Source of the DNA: TMP-86 sp964247385
GTDB taxonomy: Bacteria; Pseudomonadota; Gammaproteobacteria; Steroidobacterales; Steroidobacteraceae
Direction: 5' to 3'
Assembly (NCBI GenBank): GCA_964247385.1
Contig: CAXTUB010000014.1
Span: forward strand, 16,743 to 80,742
Length of the DNA stretch: 64,000 nucleotides
The notes beneath the pieces are model-generated. The model had not been told where the DNA came from. It did not search any database and saw only the letters and a list, made by a program, of their open reading frames with translations. Positions 17,452 through 27,977 of this stretch are shown here, piece after piece. The position numbers and the translations under genes were made by a program. The stretch's first letter is position 1. Every line of letters starts with the position of its first letter.

Positions 17452-20308
17452 GCTTGCGCACCGGAAAAGGTTCGGCCTCGCCGCGGGCTCGCGCGAGAGT
17501 CGCGCGCAAGTACCGGCCGGTGTGTGAGGCCGGATTGGCCGCGATTTCCTCGGGGGTGCCCGTCGCAATAATGCGGCCGCCATCCACGCCGCCCTCGGGC
17601 CCCAGGTCGATGACCCAATCCGCGGTCTTGATCACGTCCAAGTTGTGCTCGATGACGATCAAGGTGTTGCCCTCATCGCGCAGCCGCTGCAGAACTTTGA
17701 GAAGCTGCTGAATGTCGGTGAAATGCAGACCGGTGGTCGGTTCATCGAGAATATACAGCGTGCGGCCAGTGGCGCGTTTCGAAAGCTCCTTGGCCAGCTT
17801 GACGCGCTGCGCCTCGCCGCCTGAAAGAGTGGTCGCGCTTTGTCCGAGCCGCACATACGAAAGACCGACATCCGAGAGAGTCTTGAGCTTGGGTGCAACG
17901 GTCGGCACCGCTTCGAAGAACGGCAACGCTTCTTCCACGGTCATGTTCAGCACTTCGAAAATATTGAGTCCTTTGAAGCGGATCTCGAGGGTCTCGCGGT
18001 TGTAACGCCGGCCCTTGCACACATCGCAAGGCACATAGACGTCGGCGAGAAAGTGCATCTCCACCTGGATGACGCCGTCACCCTGGCATGCTTCACAGCG
18101 CCCGCCTTTGACGTTGAAGCTGAAGCGTCCCGCGCCATAGCCGCGCGCTCGTGCTTCGGGAACCGCCGCAAACATTTCGCGGATCGGCGCGAACAAACCG
18201 GTGTAGGTCGCGGGATTGGAGCGCGGCGTGCGGCCGATGGGGCTTTGATCGATATCGATCACACGATCGATGGCATCCAGTCCGGTGATGCGCTCGAAGG
18301 GCGCGTTGCCTGGCTGCGCACGGTTCAACTGAGTTGCAATCGCGCGAAACAATGTGTCATTGACCAAAGTGGACTTTCCGGAACCCGACACGCCCGTGAC
18401 GCAGGTCAGTGCTCCGAGAGGAAATTCCGCGGTGACGTTACGTAAGTTGTTCGCACTCGCGCCAATCACGCGCAAACCACGCGATACATCGACCGGGCGC
18501 CGCTTCGCGGGCACTTCGATGCGGCGATCACCATTCAAGAATTGACCGGTGATCGAGCGCGGGTTCGCCGCCACCTCGGCGGGCGTGCCCTGCGCAATGA
18601 CTTCGCCGCCGTGCACTCCCGCGCCCGGTCCTAAATCGACGACGTGATCGGCTTGCCGAATGGCGTCCTCGTCATGCTCCACCACGATGACGGTGTTCCC
18701 CAAGTTGCGCAACCGCACCAGCGTGTCGAGGAGCCGCTGATTGTCGCGCTGATGCAAGCCGATGGAAGGCTCATCCAGAATGTACATGACTCCGACGAGG
18801 CCGGAGCCGATTTGACTTGCGAGGCGAATTCGCTGCGATTCGCCGCCCGACAACGTCTCGGCGCTCCGGTCCAAAGTGAGATAGCGAAGGCCCACGTTCG
18901 CCAGAAATCCGAGCCGGCTTTGAATCTCCGCGATGACTTTGGAGGCAATTTCGCCGCGCCACCCGGGCAATTCGAGTCCGCCGAACCAGGCGGCCGCGTG
19001 CGCCACGGAAAATGCCGAAACCTGCGGCACGGTGAGATCACCCACGAATACATTGCGCGCCGCCTCGTTGAGACGCGATCCCAGACATTCCGGGCAGGCG
19101 CGGACGCCGCGATACTTTCCGAGCTCTTCGCGCACCGCAGCAGACTCGGTTTCTTCGTAGCGCCGCTCGAGATTGCGGACAATGCCCTCGAACGCGTGAC
19201 GCTTGCGCACCGTGCTGCCCTTGCCGTCGAGATACTTGAACTCGATTTCCTCGCCGGCGCTGCCATACAGAATGACCCGCTGAGCGCGCTCCGAGAGAGT
19301 CTCGAATGGCGCCTCGATGTCGAAGCCGTAGTGCTTGGCAAGCGACTGGATGAGCTGGAAGTAATAGGTGCTGCGCCGGTCCCAGCCGCGCACCGCGCCG
19401 CCCGCAAGCGACAACTCCGCGTTACCGATGATTTTCTCGGGATCGAAAAATTCTTGCGTGCCGAGGCCGTCGCAACTCGGACACGCGCCGGCGGGACTGT
19501 TGAATGAGAAGAGACGCGGCGTCAGCTCGCCGATCGAAAAGTTGCAAATCGGACAGGCAAACTTATTGGAGAAGATGCGCTCTTCGCCCTGCCCCTGAAG
19601 CGGGGCGAGGCGGGCGACGCCATTGCCAAGCTTGAGCGCAGTCTCGAATGACTCGGCCAGGCGCTGAGCGATGTCGGCGCGCACCTTGAAGCGGTCGATG
19701 ACGGCCTCGATGGTGTGCTTGCGCCTCTTGTCGAGAGCCGGTGCCGCGTCGAGCTCGACGACTTTGTCATCGATCCGCGCCCGCACGAAGCCCCGCGACT
19801 GCAGGTCGCGCAGCACATCGCCATGCTCGCCTTTGCGGTCTACCACGACCGGCGCGAGCAACATGAGCGCGGACTCTTCCTTCAAGGCTAGCGTCGCATC
19901 GACCATTTGGCTCACCGTTTGTGCGGTCAAGTCGCTGCCGTGCGTCGGACAGCGCGGCTGACCTGCGCGAGCGAACAGCAGCCGCAGATAATCATGAATC
20001 TCGGTCACGGTGCCCACGGTCGAGCGCGGATTGTGCGAAGTCGCCTTCTGCTCGATGGAGATTGCGGGCGACAGGCCCTCGATGGAATCGACATCGGGCT
20101 TTTCCATCATGGAGAGAAACTGCCGCGCATAGGCCGACAGTGATTCCACGTAGCGGCGCTGGCCTTCGGCATAAATGGTATCGAATGCAAGCGAGGATTT
20201 GCCCGAGCCGGACGGCCCGGTGAACACGATCAGCCGGTCGCGCGGCAACTCGAGATCGAAATTCTTGAGGTTGTGCGTGCGCGCGCCGCGAATGCGTATG
20301 CTCTGCAT
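17444..20308 (-). CDS. uvrA: excinuclease ABC subunit A
   Basis: 954 residues, typical for UvrA. Two ABC ATPase modules are seen: Walker A GPSGSGKSS near residue 32 and GVSGSGKST near 645, each with an LSGGE signature. Zinc modules appear as CPIC...CPSC and CEAC...CDVC. UvrA finds bulky DNA lesions and loads UvrB in nucleotide excision repair. It is divergent from an MFS gene with 57 bp between; no clear LexA box was seen there. Its stop overlaps the downstream aminotransferase gene. Confidence 0.99.
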   Translation of the reverse strand: MQSIRIRGARTHNLKNFDLELPRDRLIVFTGPSGSGKSSLAFDTIYAEGQRRYVESLSAYARQFLSMMEKPDVDSIEGLSPAISIEQKATSHNPRSTVGTVTEIHDYLRLLFARAGQPRCPTHGSDLTAQTVSQMVDATLALKEESALMLLAPVVVDRKGEHGDVLRDLQSRGFVRARIDDKVVELDAAPALDKRRKHTIEAVIDRFKVRADIAQRLAESFETALKLGNGVARLAPLQGQGEERIFSNKFACPICNFSIGELTPRLFSFNSPAGACPSCDGLGTQEFFDPEKIIGNAELSLAGGAVRGWDRRSTYYFQLIQSLAKHYGFDIEAPFETLSERAQRVILYGSAGEEIEFKYLDGKGSTVRKRHAFEGIVRNLERRYEETESAAVREELGKYRGVRACPECLGSRLNEAARNVFVGDLTVPQVSAFSVAHAAAWFGGLELPGWRGEIASKVIAEIQSRLGFLANVGLRYLTLDRSAETLSGGESQRIRLASQIGSGLVGVMYILDEPSIGLHQRDNQRLLDTLVRLRNLGNTVIVVEHDEDAIRQADHVVDLGPGAGVHGGEVIAQGTPAEVAANPRSITGQFLNGDRRIEVPAKRRPVDVSRGLRVIGASANNLRNVTAEFPLGALTCVTGVSGSGKSTLVNDTLFRAIATQLNRAQPGNAPFERITGLDAIDRVIDIDQSPIGRTPRSNPATYTGLFAPIREMFAAVPEARARGYGAGRFSFNVKGGRCEACQGDGVIQVEMHFLADVYVPCDVCKGRRYNRETLEIRFKGLNIFEVLNMTVEEALPFFEAVPTVAPKLKTLSDVGLSYVRLGQSATTLSGGEAQRVKLAKELSKRATGRTLYILDEPTTGLHFTDIQQLLKVLQRLRDEGNTLIVIEHNLDVIKTADWVIDLGPEGGVDGGRIIATGTPEEIAANPASHTGRYLRATLARARGEAEPFPVRKRA

Positions 20309-20365
20309 GGAATTAGGAATTCTGCATGGGTACGCGAGTTATGATACCCGCCCACACGAAGTGCA

Positions 20366-21559
20366 ATGTCCGCCAGCGTAGAAATTCCCGCCCAGCTCCG
20401 AATGAGCGCGCACGAGCGCCGCGCCACCGCCGCTCTGACCGGCATTTACGCGACTCGCATTCTCGGGTTGTTCTTGCTGCTGCCCGTTCTCGATCTCTAC
20501 GTGCGTTCGCTTCCCGGAGGGTCGCAACAGTGGGCAGGGCTCGCCGTGGGCGCGTACGCGCTCGCGCAAGGCCTATTGCAGATACCGGCGGGCCGATTAT
20601 CGGATCGCATCGGCCGCCGGCCCGTCATTCTCGGCGGTCTCGCGTTGTTCGTGTTGGGCTCGCTACTTGGCGCCGCTGCGCACAGCGTTGCGGCCGTCGT
20701 GGCAGCGCGCCTTCTACAGGGCGCCGGTGCGATTTCATCGGCGGTCACGGCGCTCCTCGCCGATGTCACCCGGCCGACGGTGCGCACACGCGCCATGGCC
20801 ATCATCGGCATCAGCATCGGGCTGTGCTTCGTGGTCTCCCTGCTTGCCGGGCCGCCGCTCGATGGCGCTTTCGGCGTCCAGGGAATTTTCATGAGCATGG
20901 CATTGCTCGGTGTAGCCGCGGCGTTCTCACTTTGGTGGGTGCCCGTGCAACCTTTGTCCAATCGCGGCGCGGGCACGCCGTTATTGCACGCCTCGCTCTG
21001 GCGCGCCCCGTTGCTGCAGACCTACATCGGTATATTCAGCGTGCATTTCTCACTCACTTCCATCTTCATTGTGGTGCCGCAGATTCTGCGCGATGAGCTT
21101 GCACTACCGCTTCCGTTGCATTGGCGCGTGTATGCCATCGTGTTTGCCGCCTCTCTCCTCATTACGGTTCCTCTATTGCGCGGGTTCGAGCGGTCGAGTG
21201 CACCGGAACGCATCACGCGCATGGGCATTGCCATGCTCGCGGCGGCGCTGATCGTGCTCGCGATCGTTCCGGAGCGCGCCTACGCGGCGGTTGCGAGTCT
21301 GGTGGGTTTTTTCGGGGCGTTCAATTTTCTCGAGGCGCAGCTGCCCGCGCGGCTGTCGCTGGTAGCGCCGGCTGAATCGCGCGGCTCTGCCATGGGAATT
21401 TTTGCAACCGCGCAATTCATCGGGGCGGGGGTGGGCGGCGCGGCAGCCGGTCTCATCGTCAACTCCCGCGCCGGTGTGCATGGCGTGTTTGGCATTGCCG
21501 CCTTGGTGGTATGCGGCTGGCTCGCAAGCTTTCATTATCTGCAGAAACGCGCCGAATAG
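20366..21559 (+). CDS. MFS transporter, YajR-like
   Basis: 397 residues with about 12 membrane segments. The MFS motif between segments 2 and 3 is GRLSDRIGRRPVILGG, and motif B-like RLLQGAGAISSAVTALLADV follows. It resembles YajR drug/proton antiporters but ends without the cytosolic YAM domain, so it is shorter than E. coli YajR. Position between uvrA and ssb is the order I know from Pseudomonas-type genomes. The substrate is unknown; a second ATG at 20402 is possible. Confidence 0.9.
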   Translation: MSASVEIPAQLRMSAHERRATAALTGIYATRILGLFLLLPVLDLYVRSLPGGSQQWAGLAVGAYALAQGLLQIPAGRLSDRIGRRPVILGGLALFVLGSLLGAAAHSVAAVVAARLLQGAGAISSAVTALLADVTRPTVRTRAMAIIGISIGLCFVVSLLAGPPLDGAFGVQGIFMSMALLGVAAAFSLWWVPVQPLSNRGAGTPLLHASLWRAPLLQTYIGIFSVHFSLTSIFIVVPQILRDELALPLPLHWRVYAIVFAASLLITVPLLRGFERSSAPERITRMGIAMLAAALIVLAIVPERAYAAVASLVGFFGAFNFLEAQLPARLSLVAPAESRGSAMGIFATAQFIGAGVGGAAAGLIVNSRAGVHGVFGIAALVVCGWLASFHYLQKRAE

Positions 21560-21621
21560 TCGCGCGGTGCGCTCGCCGCTGCGGTGTACAATTCAAACGC
21601 AAACCTCGGCAGGAGTTTCCC

Positions 21622-22095
21622 ATGGCTCGCGGCGTCAACAAGGTCATTCTCGTAGGCAATCTCGGCGGAGATCCGGAAACTCGTTCCATGCCGAGCGGCA
21701 CGTCCGTCACCAATATCCGCATCGCCACCAGCGAATCGTGGAAGGACAAGGCGTCCGGCGCCCAGCAGGAACGCACCGAGTGGCACAGCATCGCGCTGTT
21801 CGGCCGGCTCGGCGAAGTTGCCGCGGAATATTTGCGCAAAGGCTCGCAGGTGTTCATCGAAGGAAAGTTGCGCACGCGCAAGTGGCAGGACAAGCAAGGC
21901 AACGACCGCTACACCACGGAAATCATCGCCGACAATATGCAAATGCTTGGCGGCCGCGGTGGCGGCGGCGGCATGGGGGGTGGCATGGGCTCGGAGCGCG
22001 GGGGCGGTGCCCAATCTGCACCGCGCGATGAATACGATCAAGCGCCGGTGTCTGCCGGCGGAAAAGACGAATTTGACGACGACATTCCGTTTTAG
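21622..22095 (+). CDS. ssb: single-stranded DNA-binding protein
   Basis: 157 residues from ATG 21622, preceded by AGGAG. The OB fold starts MARGVNKVILVGNLGGDPETR and includes TEWHSIALFGRLGEVA. A Gly-rich linker follows, then the acidic tip DEFDDDIPF that recruits replication and repair enzymes. A TACAAT box (21587-21592) may be its -10 element; no matching -35 was seen. The frame is open upstream, but only this start gives the family N-terminus. Confidence 0.98.
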   Translation: MARGVNKVILVGNLGGDPETRSMPSGTSVTNIRIATSESWKDKASGAQQERTEWHSIALFGRLGEVAAEYLRKGSQVFIEGKLRTRKWQDKQGNDRYTTEIIADNMQMLGGRGGGGGMGGGMGSERGGGAQSAPRDEYDQAPVSAGGKDEFDDDIPF

Positions 22096-22120
22096 CAGCC
22101 CATCCGGCGGCTTTTAGGCT

Positions 22121-22654
22121 TCAATCGTCGGCAATTTCCTCACCGGGGAATAGCGCATCGTTAAATCCGAATTGCGCTAAGTCGCGAATGCGCCGAGGGT
22201 ATAAAATGCCATCGAGATGATCGACTTCGTGTTGCACGACTCGGGCGTGAAAATTGACCGCTTCTCTACGAATTGGCTTGCCGTTCTCATCAAACCCGGA
22301 ATAGGCCAGCCCGCGGTGACGAGGCACGATGCCGCGCATTCCAGGCACCGAAAGGCATCCCTCCCAGCCGTCGACCAGCTCTTCGCTGAAACCCGACAGC
22401 TCGGGATTGACGAGCACGGTGAAGGGCACTTCCTCGGCTTGCGGATAGCGCGGGTTGGAGCCGACCCCGAAAATGACCACGCGCCAGGGCACGCCGATTT
22501 GCGGCGCGGCCAAGCCGGCGCCGTTCAAGTGCTGCATGGTGTCTTTCATATCCGTGAGAAGCGCGGCAAGCTCGGGTGTGCCGAACGCCTCGACCGGGCG
22601 CGATATGCCGAGCAGGCGCGCATCGCCCATCTTTAAGACTTCTCTGACTGCCAT
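22121..22654 (-). CDS. def: peptide deformylase
   Basis: 177 residues. All three deformylase motifs are present: NGAGLAAPQIG, EGCLSVPG (metal Cys) and QHEVDHLDG (two metal His and catalytic Glu). It removes the formyl group from nascent proteins at the ribosome exit. Usually def pairs with fmt; here it stands alone, convergent to ssb and divergent from miaB with only 19 bp between the two starts. Confidence 0.98.
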   Translation of the reverse strand: MAVREVLKMGDARLLGISRPVEAFGTPELAALLTDMKDTMQHLNGAGLAAPQIGVPWRVVIFGVGSNPRYPQAEEVPFTVLVNPELSGFSEELVDGWEGCLSVPGMRGIVPRHRGLAYSGFDENGKPIRREAVNFHARVVQHEVDHLDGILYPRRIRDLAQFGFNDALFPGEEIADD

Positions 22655-22673
22655 ATCCGCTTCCGCTCGCTCG

Positions 22674-24019
22674 ATGCCTCAGCGTCTATATATCAAAACT
22701 TTCGGTTGTCAGATGAATGAATACGATTCGAGCAAGATGCTCGACGTGCTCGCGCAAGCTGAAGGGCTGGAGGCCGTTGCAAATGCTGACGAGGCTGACG
22801 TGCTGCTGGTCAACACTTGCTCCATCCGGGAGAAGGCACAGGAGAAGGTGTTTTCACTTCTGGGCGAGTGGCGCGCGCTCAAGGCGCAGCGCCCGCACGT
22901 CATCATCGGCGTGGGCGGATGCGTCGCATCGCAAGAAGGAGCGGGCATCACCACGCGCGCACCGTTTGTCGATCTCGTATTCGGTCCTCAAACCCTGCAT
23001 CGCCTGCCGGCGATGTTGCAAGCCGTGCGCGCCGGAGGCAGGCCGCAGATCGACGTCAGTTTTCCGGAAATCGAAAAGTTCGATGCGCTGCCCCGGCCAC
23101 GCAGCTCCAAGGTGACGCAGTTCATTTCCATCATGGAGGGCTGCAGCAAGTATTGCAGTTTCTGCGTGGTGCCGTACACCCGCGGCGAGGAGGTGAGCCG
23201 GCCGCTCGAAGATGTGGTTGCCGAGGCTCGAGCGTATGCCGATGGGGGCGCGCGCGAGTTGACATTGCTCGGCCAGAACGTCAATGCCTATGCAGGCCGA
23301 ATGGCGGGCGGCGCCGTCGCGGATCTCGCGGTGCTCGTTCACGCGATCGCACGCATCGAAGCCATTGAGCGCATCCGGTTCACCACGTCGCACCCGCTCG
23401 ACTTCAGCGCAAGTCTCATCGAAGCGTTTGCGACGCAGCCGAAGCTTGCGAATTTTTTGCATTTGCCCGTGCAAAGCGGCTCCGATCGGGTGCTTGCGCG
23501 CATGAAGCGGGGCTATACCGTGCTCGAGTTCAAGCAGAAAATTCGTGCGCTCAAGGCCGTTCGTCCCGACATCGACGTGTCCTCCGACTTCATCGTGGGG
23601 TTTCCCGGCGAGACGGAAGAGGATTTCGCGGCGACGCTCAAGCTCGTGCGCGAAGTAGGTTTCGATCAGTCATTCTCTTTCTTGTACAGCCCCCGGCCCG
23701 GCACACCCGCGGCTTCGCTTCCGGACGAAGTGCCCGCACAAATACGGCATCGCCGCTTGAGCGAATTGCAGTCCCTGCTGTCGATGCAGGCCGCATCCAT
23801 TTCACGGCGAATGGTGGGCAGCCGGCAGCGGGTGCTCGTCGAACGGCATGCAAAGCGCAATCCGCTGGAGCTTGCCGGCCGCACTGAAAACAATCGTTGG
23901 GTGAATTTCGCCGGGCCGCGCGATTTGATCGGGCAGTTTGCCGATGTGCTGATCGTCGACACGCGCGCCAATTCCCTGCGCGGCCGCTGGCCGGGCTCGC
24001 AGCTCGAGTCCGAGTGCGC

Positions 24020-24023
<4 letters not shown>
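22674..24023 (+). CDS. miaB: tRNA-2-methylthio-N6-dimethylallyladenosine synthase
   Basis: 449 residues from ATG 22674 (MPQRLYIKTFGCQMNEYDS). It has the N-terminal MTTase domain with cluster cysteines, a radical-SAM motif CSKYCSFCVVPYTRG, and a C-terminal TRAM domain. MiaB thiomethylates i6A37 in tRNAs reading UNN codons. The first gene of a coupled series miaB-phoH-ybeY-corC-lnt. The frame is open upstream into the antisense of def, which is not coding. Confidence 0.98.
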
Positions 24024-25005
<982 letters not shown>

Positions 25006-25006
<1 letters not shown>

Positions 25007-25488
25007 TGCGGGCTTCGATCGATGTCCACGTGCATGCCAGACGGCCTTGGGCGCCTGCGCCCGCACGGCTGCGCGCATGGGCGCTGTCTGCGCTGTCGGC
25101 CGAGCCCAGCTCGATGCTATCCATCCGCGTGGTCGGTGCATGCGCCGCGCGGCGCTTGAATGCGCGCTTTCGCGGGCGCGATTACGCGACCAACGTGCTG
25201 TCGTTTCCCGGCGCGGGCCTTACCCCCGATGGCACGCGCTGGCTCGGCGATGTCGTGATCTGCGCCCCCGTGGTGGCACGCGAGGCGCGAGCGCAGCGTA
25301 AGGACATCCACGCGCATTGGGCGCACATGACGGTGCACGGCGTGCTTCACTTGCTGGGTTTCGACCACTTGAATGAGAGGGACGCGCGACACATGGAAGC
25401 GCGTGAGGTGCGCCTGTTGTCGAAGGCCGGGTTTGCGAATCCGTATCGGCCGTGCTCGAAAGCGGCGCTGCGAAAAAAGGCGGCCTGA
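25006..25488 (+). CDS. ybeY: endoribonuclease YbeY
   Basis: 160 residues from ATG 25006, overlapping the phoH stop by one base. The metal site HGVLHLLGFDH matches the UPF0054 motif H-G-x-L-H-x-x-G-x-D-H, and RDYATNVLSFP is the upstream conserved strand. YbeY is needed for 16S rRNA 3' maturation and 70S quality control. The Ala/Arg-rich N-terminus is weakly conserved. It is immediately followed by corC. Confidence 0.96.
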
Positions 25489-26346
25489 GTGCCCGAATCG
25501 CGCGATACCGGAAGCACCGGCCGTTGGCTGAAGCGAATCACGCAGTCCATGACTGGCGAGGCGCGCGATGTGCCTGAGCTGGTCGAGGACTTGCGCGCGG
25601 CGAGTGAGCGCGGCCTGTTCGACGGCGACGCCCAGGTCATGCTCGAAGGCGTGCTGTCGGTGGCTGAAATGCAAGTGCGGGACATCATGGTGCCGCGCTC
25701 GCAAATGGTGGTGGTGGCGCGTGACGATTCAGCGGAAGGGGTTTTGCGTACCGTGGTCGAGTCGGGTCATTCGCGCTTTCCCGTGATCGGCGATGACCGC
25801 GACAAGGTGGTTGGCGTGTTGCTGGCGAAAGACTTGCTGCGTTTGCAAAGCCCCAACGCCGAGCAGTTCGACATCCGCGAATTCATGCGTCCCGCCACGT
25901 TCGTTCCTGAAAGCAAGCGGCTCAACGTATTGCTCAAAGAATTTCGCCGCAGTCACAGCCACATTGCCCTGGTCGCGGACGAATACGGCGGCGTCGCCGG
26001 TCTGGTCACCATCGAAGACGTCATCGAACAAATCGTCGGCGACATCGACGATGAGCATGATATCGATGAAGATCAGAATATCCGGCGCGAACGTGAACGC
26101 GAATTCAACGTGCGCGCGCTCACGCCCATCGAGGAGTTCAACACCTACTTTGGCACGGCGTTTGCCGATGATGAGTACGATACGATTGGCGGCCTGCTGA
26201 TGCACGAGTTCGGCCGGCTGCCGCGCCGCGGCGAGGCGATTCAAGTCGGCCAGCTGGATTTCAGGATTCTGCGCGCCGACCGGCGGCGCATCGATTCGCT
26301 GCGGGTGACCACGCCGAACGCGCCGAGCCCAGACGCGTCCGTGTAA
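25489..26346 (+). CDS. corC: CorC/HlyC family transporter-associated protein with CBS pair
   Basis: 285 residues with a GTG start directly after the ybeY stop. Two CBS domains span about residues 65-185 (RDIMVPRSQMVVVARDD, and EYGGVAGLVTIEDVIEQIVGDI). A C-terminal CorC_HlyC domain follows (TYFGTAFADDEYDTIGGLLMHEFGRLP). In enterobacteria CorC is linked to magnesium/cobalt handling; here it keeps its usual place between ybeY and lnt. It has no membrane segment, like E. coli CorC. Confidence 0.95.
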   Translation: MPESRDTGSTGRWLKRITQSMTGEARDVPELVEDLRAASERGLFDGDAQVMLEGVLSVAEMQVRDIMVPRSQMVVVARDDSAEGVLRTVVESGHSRFPVIGDDRDKVVGVLLAKDLLRLQSPNAEQFDIREFMRPATFVPESKRLNVLLKEFRRSHSHIALVADEYGGVAGLVTIEDVIEQIVGDIDDEHDIDEDQNIRREREREFNVRALTPIEEFNTYFGTAFADDEYDTIGGLLMHEFGRLPRRGEAIQVGQLDFRILRADRRRIDSLRVTTPNAPSPDASV

Positions 26347-26354
26347 TGCCGTGA

Positions 26355-27938
26355 GTGAGCCCATCGCGATTCGCGGCGTACACTTCGGCGCAGAGCTTCC
26401 CTAGACGCGCGGCGCGCTTCTTTCACACCGTGCAACGATTCTTCAGGCCAGCGGCCGCATTCATTGCGGGCGCTTTGCTCAACCTAGCGTTCGCGCCGTT
26501 TGGTCTGTGGCCTCTTGGCTTGGCCGCGCCTGCAGCGTTCTTTCTGCTGCTTCGCAATGTTCCCGCGCGGGGCGCGGCACTGATCGGTGCGGGATTCGGG
26601 GCCGGCCTATTCAGCTTCGGCACCTATTGGCTCTACACCAGCATCCATCACTTCGGCGCCGCGCCCATTTGGCTCACGCTCCTATTGCAAGCCGCGCTCG
26701 TGGCCATCATGGCGTTTTACTCCGCGGTGCTCGCACTCCTCGCCAATCGCTTTTGGCCGCGCGACGGCGCGGTGCGTCACTGGTTGGTGTTGCCGGGACT
26801 CTGGGTATTGCTCGAATGGGTGCGCGGCTGGGCATTGAGCGGCTTTCCATGGCTGAGTCTCGGCTATGCGTTCATCGATGCGCCGCTCGCAGGCTTTGCG
26901 CCGTTGCTCGGTGTCTATGGAGTCACTTGGGCGGCGGCCTATGTCGCGGTCTGCATCGCGGTGTTGCTATCGCCGCGACAGGCCGGTTCGCAGCGTGCGC
27001 TGGCACTGGGTCTCGCCATCGCTCTGTGCGGATTGCCGGCTGCGTTGCGGCGCGTGGATTTCACGGTGAGCGCAGGTGCGCGCTTCCCCGCCGCCATCGT
27101 GCAAGGCGCCATTCCACAAGATGAAAAATGGCTGGACTCGAACCGCGATGCGACATTGATTCGATACGCGCATCTCACGGCCGAGCGCGCATGGGGCGCG
27201 CGCTTGATCGTTTGGCCCGAAGCCGCACTCCCTGTGCTCGCCAACGATCTCGGGGATTATTTGGGCGCGCTTGCCGCCGCCGGCCGCAAACATGCGGCGG
27301 ACTTCGCCATCGGCCTGGTGCGCTACGAGCCGCAAAATGACAGCTATCGCAATGGTCTGCTGGTGCTGAGCGAGGGCGGCGAGGGCTGGTACTACAAGCG
27401 GCGCCTGGTGCCGTTCGGCGAATTTTTTCCGGTGCCGGCGTTCGTGCGTTCTTGGATGCGGTTGATGAGCCTTCCGTACACGGACATGACCCCGGGCAGC
27501 GAGCGGCAGCCTCTACTGCACGCGGCGGGCCAGCCGCTCGGCGTCACGATTTGCTACGAAGACGCCTACGGCTCGCAACAGCTCGATGTGTTGCGGCAGG
27601 CGACCGTGCTCATCAACGTGACCAACAACGCATGGTATGGGGATTCGACCGCGCCTCATCAACATCTGCAGATCTCGCGCATGCGCGCGCTCGAGGCGCA
27701 GCGCAATCTCATCCGCAGCGCCAACGATGGAATCAGCGCGCTCATCGATGCGCGCGGGCAGGTAGCCGCCCGACTGCCGCAATTCGTGCCCGGGGTGCTG
27801 CGCGTGCAGGTGGAGCCGCGGCGCGGACTCACGCCGTATGCGCGCGCAGGCAATTATCCCGTACTGTGTGCGGCTTCGGCGCTGCTGGCGCTTGCGCTGG
27901 CGCTGCGCAGACGGCGCGCGCGGCGCTTGCTGCCGTAA
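26355..27938 (+). CDS. lnt: apolipoprotein N-acyltransferase
   Basis: 527 residues with about six N-terminal membrane segments and a periplasmic nitrilase-fold domain. The catalytic triad is visible as Glu289 (WPEAALP), Lys348 (YYKRRLVPFGE) and Cys400 (TICYEDAYG). Lnt adds the third acyl chain to lipoproteins, such as those encoded at 13462, 30572 and 31593, allowing LolCDE release. GTG 26355 is the longest start; a GTG near residue 26 is possible. Confidence 0.97.
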   Translation: MSPSRFAAYTSAQSFPRRAARFFHTVQRFFRPAAAFIAGALLNLAFAPFGLWPLGLAAPAAFFLLLRNVPARGAALIGAGFGAGLFSFGTYWLYTSIHHFGAAPIWLTLLLQAALVAIMAFYSAVLALLANRFWPRDGAVRHWLVLPGLWVLLEWVRGWALSGFPWLSLGYAFIDAPLAGFAPLLGVYGVTWAAAYVAVCIAVLLSPRQAGSQRALALGLAIALCGLPAALRRVDFTVSAGARFPAAIVQGAIPQDEKWLDSNRDATLIRYAHLTAERAWGARLIVWPEAALPVLANDLGDYLGALAAAGRKHAADFAIGLVRYEPQNDSYRNGLLVLSEGGEGWYYKRRLVPFGEFFPVPAFVRSWMRLMSLPYTDMTPGSERQPLLHAAGQPLGVTICYEDAYGSQQLDVLRQATVLINVTNNAWYGDSTAPHQHLQISRMRALEAQRNLIRSANDGISALIDARGQVAARLPQFVPGVLRVQVEPRRGLTPYARAGNYPVLCAASALLALALALRRRRARRLLP

Positions 27939-27977
27939 TTCGGCACAATGCACAGACTGCCACAGGGAACATACTCG

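Noticed and set aside
20309..20365. LexA (SOS) box upstream of uvrA
   Set aside because: I looked for the E. coli type CTG-N10-CAG and for related palindromes in the 57-bp gap and saw no convincing match; other LexA types cannot be excluded by eye.
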